From positions 1-27,470 of the forward strand of contig DAOVQB010000038.1 of NCBI GenBank assembly GCA_030628905.1: a DNA stretch of 27,470 bases, written 5' to 3'. The position numbers and the translations under genes are program-made. The DNA is from DAOVQB01 sp023128935. GTDB taxonomy: Bacteria; Eisenbacteria; RBG-16-71-46; CAIMUX01; WJJG01. Shown here piece after piece: positions 8,927 through 16,208 of the stretch; position 1 is the stretch's first letter, and every line of letters starts with the position of its first letter. Under the pieces are notes generated by a model. It made no database searches. It was not told the DNA's origin and saw only the letters and a list, made by a program, of their open reading frames with translations.

Positions 8927-9016
8927 TGTCCCGTTACGGAAATGCGCACGAATCTCTAAAAGCGAGACGCAAGCCTGCACTTCTCACTATGCTCCGCCGA
9001 GGCCGGGCCCGTACTT

Positions 9017-9074
9017 GCCATTCTGTGGGCTCGCGAAGCTGGGTGCGGCCGCCATTTGTGGGCACGCTAAGCTG
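9017..9074. repeat. Imperfect direct repeat upstream of the hydrolase gene
   Basis: A 25-base unit (9017-9041) recurs at 9051-9074 with one base missing and two substitutions; shared parts are GCCATT, TGTGGGC and AAGCTG. The period is 34 bp. It lies 41 bp before the first possible start codon of the next gene, in the 189-bp gap after asnS. Confidence 0.85.
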
Positions 9075-9115
9075 CCGCTAGGCTTGTCGGATATCCTGGG
9101 ACAATCAGATATGGT

Positions 9116-10753
9116 ATGATAATTCGGATGTTATCATCTCACGGCAACTCGACTTCCGGCCGCTCTGCTTGCAGCGACTCCACTTTCGCCAGGGTTCTTT
9201 CCTATCTTGGAATCCCCCTCTTTCTTGCTATGCTGCAGCTCCTGGGCTATCCCGCCGAATCTGATGCCCAGCAGGAGTTTGAGATCACGATTGAGACCAC
9301 CCTCGGTGATACGACGGAGACCTTCTGGCTGCAAATTCCCCAGGCGTACGACCCGGGCAATGCGTGTCCTCTTCTGCTCGGATGGCACCAGTGGGGCGGC
9401 AACCACTGGGAGATGAAAAACGCCACCGAGTTTGACTCAATTGCCAATGCGCGTGTCTGGATCGCCGCTTCCCACCATGGAACTTCAACCACCCACTGGA
9501 CGAATCATGCCACCCAGTCGCATGTCGTGGATGTGATCCGGTGGATCCAGGAGAACTATAGCATCGATGAAGATCGCATCTACATGGTGGGGGCCTCTAT
9601 GGGCGGTGCTGCAGGAATGGTCTTCTCCAACAACCATCTCGACCCTGCCGGTCCGATGGTCGCGGCGGCTGCCTCGATCTCGGGTATACAGGATTGCGAG
9701 CGGCGCTTCTATGAACAGGGGATTAACAACTCAATGATCGAGGCTTTTGGCGGGACTCCAGAGCAAGTTCCCTACGAGTATCATCGTAACTCCGCCATCT
9801 ATTTCGCGGACTCGACCGAGAGCATGCACTTCGGCGCCCGACACTTGCCGCTTTTCCTGACCTTCGGACTGGGTTCATCAGACCTTGTTTGGAGACAGCA
9901 TGCTGAGGACCTCTACGAAGTCCTGGCCGGCTTGGCCGACACGGTAGTGCTGCATGAGTCCTCTTATGCGGGGCACGGATGGGTCTGCGCGGAGGAGGGA
10001 ATCATCTGCGATTTCCTGGAGGGCTTTGCTCTCGATTCCCATCCCACCTCGATCTCTATTGGCGCAGATGAGGAGGGTCACTGGTACTGGGCCGACATCC
10101 ACATGCGTGAGCCCGAGGCGTCCTTTGCCCGGATCGACGGTGTGGCCGACATCGGGCGTTCGCATCTCGATTTCACAATGTTCCACAACGTGTCCTCCGT
10201 ACGATTGAACCTCGGATCGATCGGCTTTCCGCTCGACCAGGGTTTTTTCGCCTGCGGCTGGGACATCCGGGATGAGCAAGCAGCTCAGCTTGCTTTCCTC
10301 GGCGTACCGCAGTGCCCGGCGATAGTCCTGTGCGATGGTGCCCACTACGACCAGTGGGCATATGATCCGATCGAGCAGATCCTGGCTCTCGATGGTGATG
10401 GAGATGCGCACTACGCCGTGCTATTCGATCTGGCTAGCGCACCTGACGGGACAGCACGGGGTTTGGACCCTTCCTCACCGGTAGCTGCTTTCCCGATTGA
10501 GCAAGCCCTCAGGATCTGGCCATCTTCGACGCAGGGCCTCTGCTACCGGCTCCTCTCCCCGGGGAGACTGGATTGGATCCTAATCGATCCGTTGGGCCGT
10601 AGGGTAGCCGGCGCAGCGTTGGGGTGGCGCGAGGCGGGAAGCGGGAGTATCCGCCTCGATCGGTCCTTGTCCAGCGGCGTGTATTTGGCGGCCGTGCGGA
10701 TTGATGGCCCCTCTCCATGCAGGTCCATTTGCAAGATCACTGTAGTGCGATAG
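9116..10753 (+). CDS. Secreted alpha/beta hydrolase (esterase/depolymerase-like) with C-terminal sorting-type domain
   Basis: The product has 545 residues. A hydrophobic signal segment lies at about residues 27-44 after a basic region. Residues 55-305 form an alpha/beta hydrolase resembling the feruloyl esterase/PHB-depolymerase group: the nucleophile elbow GASMGG places the catalytic serine at S161, the acid may be D256 (GLGSSDLVW), and the histidine is probably H287 (YAGHGW). Residues about 305-460 are unassigned. Residues about 475-545 (DWILIDPLGRRVAGAAL... SSGVYLAAVRI) match FlgD-like/type IX-style C-terminal domains, as in the protein at 590-1546. Substrate cannot be read from sequence; an ester in a polymer or dietary glycan is possible. 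The start may instead be ATG 9128, because an extended -10 (TGGTATGAT, 9112-9120) overlaps ATG 9116 and no Shine-Dalgarno is visible. Confidence 0.85.
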   Translation: MIIRMLSSHGNSTSGRSACSDSTFARVLSYLGIPLFLAMLQLLGYPAESDAQQEFEITIETTLGDTTETFWLQIPQAYDPGNACPLLLGWHQWGGNHWEMKNATEFDSIANARVWIAASHHGTSTTHWTNHATQSHVVDVIRWIQENYSIDEDRIYMVGASMGGAAGMVFSNNHLDPAGPMVAAAASISGIQDCERRFYEQGINNSMIEAFGGTPEQVPYEYHRNSAIYFADSTESMHFGARHLPLFLTFGLGSSDLVWRQHAEDLYEVLAGLADTVVLHESSYAGHGWVCAEEGIICDFLEGFALDSHPTSISIGADEEGHWYWADIHMREPEASFARIDGVADIGRSHLDFTMFHNVSSVRLNLGSIGFPLDQGFFACGWDIRDEQAAQLAFLGVPQCPAIVLCDGAHYDQWAYDPIEQILALDGDGDAHYAVLFDLASAPDGTARGLDPSSPVAAFPIEQALRIWPSSTQGLCYRLLSPGRLDWILIDPLGRRVAGAALGWREAGSGSIRLDRSLSSGVYLAAVRIDGPSPCRSICKITVVR

Positions 10754-10875
10754 CAGGCTAGAGCGGATGCCTTTAACCTAGCGGTTGCTAGCCATCATGC
10801 AGACGCTCAATGGATAGAACCCTATTCGTTAGCTTGCTTTCAATGGAGAGTACTGACGGCAGATCTATCGTGCCT

Positions 10876-11595
10876 TTACTTGATCACTTTGCATAGGGCC
10901 AAGAGCTGGGCGCTGAAATCGGCACCCTCTGCCCTGGCGGAATTGAGATTCACGAGAATCCTCGGTTTCTGCTTCTCTACTCCCAAGCCGACGGAGATCC
11001 CTGGGTGGACATACTCCTCGACACCGGTCATCGTGAGACATCCGTGTTTCTGGCTGATTGTAGTAATTGCCTTCACGTTGGCCGAATTCCCGCAGGTAAC
11101 GTAGAGGACGGTGAAGTCCTCGTGAGTGAGTATGCTGTCTAGTTGAGTGGGCGAGGCAAATGGGACACTCGAGAAATCGAAGGAGAGACCATTGATCGTC
11201 ATCCCGAGAAGGGCGGTCAAGTTCGACTGAACCAGCTGCCTGTTGTGTTGCGAGTTCGCATTCTCGGGCGCATGGATGATGGCGATATGGATCCGATCGG
11301 ATGCGTTACGTTGCAGTGCTCTATCGAAGGTGAGGATCTTGAGAAGGATCGGGACATGAATCTCCTCTGGAACTCTGACCTCGTCTCCCAATGCTGAGCC
11401 GATAGAGACAAGCATCGCGATGATCAACAGCAATCTGGATCGTACACCGAATATAGTACGCCCAGTAGTGCTGCCTGCTATGAATCCATCGTTCCAGGAT
11501 CCGGAGCTACGATTCAGATAGGAGGGGTCCACAGAACGGATACGATCTTGGTGTTGACCGGGAGTCTTACACTGTCTGTTCGCAACGACGAGCAT
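10876..11595 (-). CDS. YfiR/DUF4154-like periplasmic protein
   Basis: The product has 239 residues from ATG 11595, which has GGAG 9 nt upstream. About 50 polar residues precede a hydrophobic segment (RLLLIIAMLVSIGSALG), so the N-terminus is unusually long for a signal peptide and the true start may be internal. The mature part fits the YfiR/DUF4154 pattern: an early VPILLKILTFDR helix, an IHIAII strand, VLYVTCGNS, and a closing ISVGLGV... RILVNLNSARAEGADFSAQLLALCKVI, like the family's final INxxxAxxxGLxxSxxLLxLAxV. YfiR proteins are periplasmic; some repress membrane diguanylate cyclases, while many others are encoded beside TonB receptors with unknown roles. Here the gene starts 41 nt after the receptor's stop, so the two are probably co-transcribed. 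No cyclase is nearby. Confidence 0.8.
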   Translation of the reverse strand: MLVVANRQCKTPGQHQDRIRSVDPSYLNRSSGSWNDGFIAGSTTGRTIFGVRSRLLLIIAMLVSIGSALGDEVRVPEEIHVPILLKILTFDRALQRNASDRIHIAIIHAPENANSQHNRQLVQSNLTALLGMTINGLSFDFSSVPFASPTQLDSILTHEDFTVLYVTCGNSANVKAITTISQKHGCLTMTGVEEYVHPGISVGLGVEKQKPRILVNLNSARAEGADFSAQLLALCKVIK

Positions 11596-11636
11596 GCGCG
11601 TTCACTCCGCAACTGGGCTAGGCAGCATATGGATTC

Positions 11637-13580
11637 CTAAAAAGAGAGAGCTATCCTTGCTGTGAGTTTCCTCCTTAGCTCCTCGGTGAGCGGATGTTCC
11701 TGATGTCTGTTATCCAAAAGGTTGAAGGCGGCCAGGGCGATCTCCAACCTGTCGGGAATAATCCCATAGGCGACCGTAGCGTTGAGGAGCGTGTAGGAAG
11801 GAAGCAGTCCCGAGGTGAGGGTTCCCGTTTCGGTGGTCCAGTCCCAGGTGGTCTGGCTGACCCAGTGGAGCTGGAGATTCGCGAAAAGGCGGTTTCTTGA
11901 TTTGAAACGGAGTCTCGTGTTGAGCTTGTGTTCGGGAGAGGATTCTATCTGGTGGTGGGTTTCTTGATCTTCGAGGTACTGATAGGAGTAATTGGCCTCG
12001 GCCTTGAACCAATCCGCGGGCAAGAGAACCAAGCCGATCTCTCCACCCCATGCGTTCGCCTTTCCGCTGTTCACAAAGGTGATCTCCCATGGTATGCCGG
12101 GAGATGGGGCCGGGGGGGATGGGAATGTGGCGGCGGGTTGACTGTGAATGAAATTCGCTACCGTATTGTAGAAGAGATCGGCCTTCGCTTGTACGTGGCG
12201 GGAGAGGAGTACGTGATACCCCAGTTCCGATGAGGTTATGGTTTCGGATTCAAGGTCCTCGTTGCCATACATTGTCATCGTCATCCCTGGTCCCTGCGGC
12301 ACTTCCAAGTACCAGTAGGACTCCAGAAACGTTGGATTTCTGAAAGCCGTACCCACAGACACCCGCAGGGTATGGTTCCGGTGCGGGGAGTAGAGGAGAC
12401 TCCCCTGCGGGGAAAGATGACCCTTCACCAGGGGGTGGTAATCGTATCTCCCGCCCATGGAGATTATGAATTGATCGGATGGTCTGAACTCATCGTAGAG
12501 GAATCCAGCATAGAGCTCTTGGCGGTGATCCGTGTCCAGCAACTGCCAGTTGATAGTGTTCACGCGGAAACTCCCGCCCCAGACGAGAAGGTGTTTGGCT
12601 CCGAGAGTGAGGGAATGCTGGAGCTCGGCATCGTAGGTGTTGGTGCGAACGTTGGTGGACAGCGTGCCGGGCACCGTGGTTCGAGGATCCTGATACAACT
12701 TGGCGCCGTTCCAAAAGAACCCAACGGAGAGAGCCGCCCGCTGATAGTCAAGGGTGACGTGGCGTGTCCACCCGTCGTAGTCAGTCAGGCCTGATCTTCC
12801 AGGGGGGAAGATCTCTACGGTGCCGTCACTGAGGCCCCCGCAGAGGGTCAGTTCAGCGGCTTTTCCCAGTTGATACCCCAGGAGGCCATTGAACTTGGCC
12901 AGCTTCTCAGAGGTTCGCTCTTTGTCGCTCCATGCGTTTGTGCCATTCCAATCGGTGGAGATCTTGTAGTTGAACTTGCCATTGATTCCCGTATGCAGCA
13001 AGGAAGCGTCATAGGCTTCGTATTGGCCGGCGCGCGCTGAAACCTGGGTCCCCTCGCCGTCCTGTGGCGATTTCGTGATGATGTTGATGACGCCGGAGAA
13101 AGCATTGGCTCCATAGAGGGCGGAGCCGGGACCCTTTATGACCTCGATCCTTTCGATCTCCTCCAGGGCAATGGGCAACAACTCCCACATGATCATGCCA
13201 TAGAAGTCCATATAGACGGATCTGCCATCGATGAGCACAAGCATCTTATTGGCGAGAAGTGAATTGAAACCCCTGGCGCTCACGTTGAAATCGGAGGCGG
13301 TAGGAGCCATAACATCCAGGCCGGCCACCATCCTGAGCATGTCGGGTATGTTGGTGGCGCCCGATTCCACAATGTCCTCGCTCGTGATCACAGTAATGGC
13401 CACTGGTGATTCGCGCACCCTTTGCTCGCGCCTGGAGGCGGTGACGACGACCTGGTTGAGGAGTTCCTCCAGAGACATGTCTTTGAAGTCTTTAAACTGA
13501 GCGACCTTGTCTTGTGGGAAAGCCGGTTGCTGGAAGGAAAGGATCGCAAGAGTGAGGATAGAGCCGAAAGCTCTTTTCAT
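11637..13580 (-). CDS. TonB-dependent outer-membrane receptor
   Basis: The product has 647 residues from ATG 13580, chosen because GGGAG lies 9 nt upstream and a signal peptide follows at once (MKRAFGSILTLAILSFQQPAFPQ). The open frame extends 26 codons further without either feature. A conserved lead-in MSLEELLNQVVVTASRREQ is followed by the plug domain: SPVAITVITSEDI, GATNIPDMLRMVAGLDV, MLVLIDGRSVY, IERIEVIKGPGSALYGANAFSGVINIITK. The 22-strand-type barrel ends in ...LTARIALSF, with the terminal Phe expected for BAM insertion. It imports a ligand too large for porins using TonB energy; the substrate is unknown. Barrel length is on the short side of the family, like BtuB/colicin-type receptors. 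No cobalamin riboswitch was seen upstream. It leads the pair with the YfiR-like gene. Confidence 0.95.
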   Translation of the reverse strand: MKRAFGSILTLAILSFQQPAFPQDKVAQFKDFKDMSLEELLNQVVVTASRREQRVRESPVAITVITSEDIVESGATNIPDMLRMVAGLDVMAPTASDFNVSARGFNSLLANKMLVLIDGRSVYMDFYGMIMWELLPIALEEIERIEVIKGPGSALYGANAFSGVINIITKSPQDGEGTQVSARAGQYEAYDASLLHTGINGKFNYKISTDWNGTNAWSDKERTSEKLAKFNGLLGYQLGKAAELTLCGGLSDGTVEIFPPGRSGLTDYDGWTRHVTLDYQRAALSVGFFWNGAKLYQDPRTTVPGTLSTNVRTNTYDAELQHSLTLGAKHLLVWGGSFRVNTINWQLLDTDHRQELYAGFLYDEFRPSDQFIISMGGRYDYHPLVKGHLSPQGSLLYSPHRNHTLRVSVGTAFRNPTFLESYWYLEVPQGPGMTMTMYGNEDLESETITSSELGYHVLLSRHVQAKADLFYNTVANFIHSQPAATFPSPPAPSPGIPWEITFVNSGKANAWGGEIGLVLLPADWFKAEANYSYQYLEDQETHHQIESSPEHKLNTRLRFKSRNRLFANLQLHWVSQTTWDWTTETGTLTSGLLPSYTLLNATVAYGIIPDRLEIALAAFNLLDNRHQEHPLTEELRRKLTARIALSF

Positions 13581-13943
13581 GGCGGCTATCTCCCTACTGT
13601 TTCCTATGTTAAGACGTATGCGCCCGGCGCAGATGACCGTGTGGCGGTCTTCCATCATGGGGGCCGGAATCAGTCAGCCCCTGTCAGCGTCCCATTCCCT
13701 GCGGACTCCTCCTGGCAAGGGGGATGTCCACGGTTCGCGTGCCCAAAAGCCCCCGGGCCGGTCGACCTGGTCTTTGAGCGCTGTACTGTTTTGGCGGTTT
13801 GAAATGCCAGAAGTGCTATGACAGTCCGCCGTTGGAGGTATCGGCAGGGGGGGTGTTCTATTGAGTGATAGTTCACAACCGTGCATGCTGAACCCTCCTG
13901 AGCCATTGAGTCGCGCCGGTTGGCTCCGGCATAATCCCATTCC
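13581..13943. other. Divergent intergenic region with an inverted repeat
   Basis: These 363 bases separate the receptor gene from the first TPR membrane protein. They contain a perfect inverted repeat GACCG-TGTGG-CGGTC (13635-13649), 55 bp before the receptor start, which could be an operator or a leader hairpin. The plus-strand promoter described separately lies at the right edge. I found no convincing -35/-10 pair for the receptor gene and no ORF that looks coding. Confidence 0.5.
13906..13935 (+). promoter_or_regulatory. Promoter placing transcription start at the start codon
   Basis: TTGAGT (13906-13911, 4/6), an 18-bp spacer and CATAAT (13930-13935, 5/6, identical to the -10 of the structured RNA) form a plausible promoter. 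The expected start point, about 13942, is 2 nt before ATG 13944. The gene has no Shine-Dalgarno, which fits a leaderless message. Confidence 0.5.
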
Positions 13944-16106
13944 ATGACAGGGGTATTGAGCTGCACTAAGGGCAACTCAGGGCAAGAGAGCGCTGGTTCG
14001 ACGGTTCCGCGGGTTGTTCTATCGCTGCTGCTTGTCTTGCAAGGCATAGGGGGATTACTCCCGGGCCCGGTGCTCTGGGGCATCAATCACTTGGCCTTTG
14101 CGCCTTTCCACGTGCGGCTGCTGTGGCCGCTAATGGGGCTCATCGTGATCTGGACGCCCCTTGGGGTCAGGATCGGATCCTGGCTCGTAGAGCGGGCTGC
14201 GCCATTGCTTCTGGGGCGCAAGTTGATCGCCTACGGGGTCGTGCCGATCTTGGGCGCCGCGGTCTTCTGGATCCTCCGTTGCCGGACGCATTTCCTGGGT
14301 GACGGCTGGCTCTTGGGTGAGCTGGCTGCAAGGGGCATTCCGTATCACGGCTTTGACTTCATCTCCTATCTACTGCCGGCGAGACTGTATGCGTTGCTGG
14401 GGTTGGAGACGGAGGCGGCGTCATTCGCTCTCTTTGGGTGGATCAGCATAGTGGCTGGCGCGTTTTACTTAGCTGCCGCAGCGTGGAGCGCGAGGAGTCT
14501 TTCGCAGGAGAGCGGAGAGAGGATCGTGCTCTACGCGATGCTGGTTCTGTTTGCGCCGGTCGAGATGTTCATGGGTTATGTGGAGTGCTATGCGATCCTG
14601 ATGGTCGTGATGCTGCTCTACGTGGTCGCATTTGCGCTTCATTATCGTGGCCGCGTTGGGCTTTGGGTGGTGGCTGGGCTATTTGGATTGGGGCTGGCCT
14701 TTCACCTGGATGCGCTCTTCCTGGGGCCCCTCTTGGCGCTGGCGGTGTTCTGCCCTGCGCAGCGTGCACCGGGCTCGCTGGTGGGTCGCTTGGTGATGGT
14801 ATTGGTGCCTGTGCTTGGGATTTTGACGGTTGCACTTGGGATTTACTCGCTGGAGGGCTACACGACGGCTCGCTTTCATCTGGAGTTTGTCGAGCTACGG
14901 CAAGGCCAGAGGCTGCTGACGCCATTTCATGGGGATCAAGGTATCTTGTCGTGGCGTCACTGGAAGGACATCGCGAATCTGCTTGTGCTGTTGGTGCCGG
15001 TGCCACTGGCGTTGCTGGTGGCAGCGAGGCCGTGGAGGAAGGCGGCCCGGGCACCAACAGATGGGACACAGGGCCGTCGGGTCAGGGGCTGGCCATTGGA
15101 GGTAATGCTCCTGCTTGTGGTGTGCTTGTGGCTATTGGTATTGATGTCGTTGATCCACATGAAGCTGGGGATTGCGCGCGATTGGGATCTGTTTGCGGCG
15201 CAGATGCCGCTTATTGTGGTGGCGGCGTTTCTGGTTTGGTCGGTGCTCACGGGTGGTCGGATGGGTGCCGGGCTGGTTGGAAGCGTAGTGGGTGCGGCCT
15301 TCTTTCTTTCGGTCCCCTGGTTTTGGTTGAACGCGGGGGAGGAGCGTTCGGTGGATCGTTTTCGCGGGATCATAGGGGACCAACCGCGTTTCTCGCAGGC
15401 GTACGCGCATGAGGAGATTGGGAAGTACTATCGCAAGGGTGGTCGGATTCCGGAGGCGTTGGAGGAGTATCGGATCATGACCGAGATCTTCCCCGAGAAC
15501 GCCCGGTTCCACGTCGTCCGGGGCATGCTGCAGTACTATGAAGGCGACCATGATGCCGCCTGTAGGGCATTTCGCCGGGGGCTCGAGGCTGATTCGACCT
15601 ACGCCCTGGCACTCAAGATGATGGCACGCATCCATGCCGAGAGGAATGAGCCCAAAGAGGTGCTTTTCTATGCCAGGCGTCTGGCGGGCAAGCGGGAGGA
15701 AAGCCTGCAGTCGGCCTATCTACATGGATTGGCTGCCGAGCAACTTGGTCTTCTAGCAGAAGCGATGCAAGCTTACGAGCGGGCGGTCCGCAAGGATCCG
15801 AAACGCATGGACTTAATGGAGCGGGTTGGTTTCCTCGCTCTCAAGCATGGGGATCTTGCGCGCAGCGAGCGGGTTTACCGGACAGTCCTGCGGCATCAGC
15901 CGGCCTCGGTTGCTGCCCGCAGAGGATTGGTGACTGTCATCTGGCGGTTGCTCCGCGGGAATCCGGCTGCTTGGAAAGGGGCACTGGCGCGCGGCCGTTT
16001 GCAGGAGGGGCTCAAACTGGCCGACGGGCTGATTGCGGAAGGCAAGGCGAACGAAGAGACGATCCAGTGCCGCGAGGGAATCCGGGCCGCCCTGGGCCAT
16101 CCGTAA
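13944..16106 (+). CDS. Polytopic membrane protein with C-terminal TPR repeats (first of two paralogues)
   Basis: The product has 720 residues. Residues about 23-465 are hydrophobic, with roughly ten membrane segments. Residues about 480-700 are TPR-like helical repeats (AYAHEEIGKYYRKGGRIPEALEEYRIMTEIFPENARF and following). The first loop carries CRTHFLGDGWLL; an Asp in this position recalls GT-C glycosyltransferases such as the GT39 or PMT-like families, so a lipid-linked sugar or mannosyl-type transferase role is possible but unproven. Other shared motifs are MGYVE, HLDALFL, HWKDI and PWFWLNAGEERS. An in-frame TAA at 13932-13934 excludes an upstream start; no Shine-Dalgarno is visible. The neighbouring gene at 16209-18479 is a clear tandem paralogue. 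TPR tails often bind partner proteins; which side of the membrane they face is not established here. Confidence 0.85.
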   Translation: MTGVLSCTKGNSGQESAGSTVPRVVLSLLLVLQGIGGLLPGPVLWGINHLAFAPFHVRLLWPLMGLIVIWTPLGVRIGSWLVERAAPLLLGRKLIAYGVVPILGAAVFWILRCRTHFLGDGWLLGELAARGIPYHGFDFISYLLPARLYALLGLETEAASFALFGWISIVAGAFYLAAAAWSARSLSQESGERIVLYAMLVLFAPVEMFMGYVECYAILMVVMLLYVVAFALHYRGRVGLWVVAGLFGLGLAFHLDALFLGPLLALAVFCPAQRAPGSLVGRLVMVLVPVLGILTVALGIYSLEGYTTARFHLEFVELRQGQRLLTPFHGDQGILSWRHWKDIANLLVLLVPVPLALLVAARPWRKAARAPTDGTQGRRVRGWPLEVMLLLVVCLWLLVLMSLIHMKLGIARDWDLFAAQMPLIVVAAFLVWSVLTGGRMGAGLVGSVVGAAFFLSVPWFWLNAGEERSVDRFRGIIGDQPRFSQAYAHEEIGKYYRKGGRIPEALEEYRIMTEIFPENARFHVVRGMLQYYEGDHDAACRAFRRGLEADSTYALALKMMARIHAERNEPKEVLFYARRLAGKREESLQSAYLHGLAAEQLGLLAEAMQAYERAVRKDPKRMDLMERVGFLALKHGDLARSERVYRTVLRHQPASVAARRGLVTVIWRLLRGNPAAWKGALARGRLQEGLKLADGLIAEGKANEETIQCREGIRAALGHP

Positions 16107-16208
16107 TATTTGAAGGACTGCCCGATTGGAGTCATCGGCCAGCTCGCACTCTGGTGGAGGGAACGCGGATTTCTCAAGCGGGCGGGCCGGTGGAGGGAGA
16201 AGCGAGGA

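Noticed and set aside
13581..13700. Cobalamin riboswitch before the TonB receptor
   Set aside because: No B12-box-like sequence or matching stem arrangement was found.
14438..15412. 324-residue plus-strand frame inside the first TPR membrane gene
   Set aside because: It overlaps a well-supported membrane protein in another frame and is Gly/Ala/Cys-rich shadow sequence.
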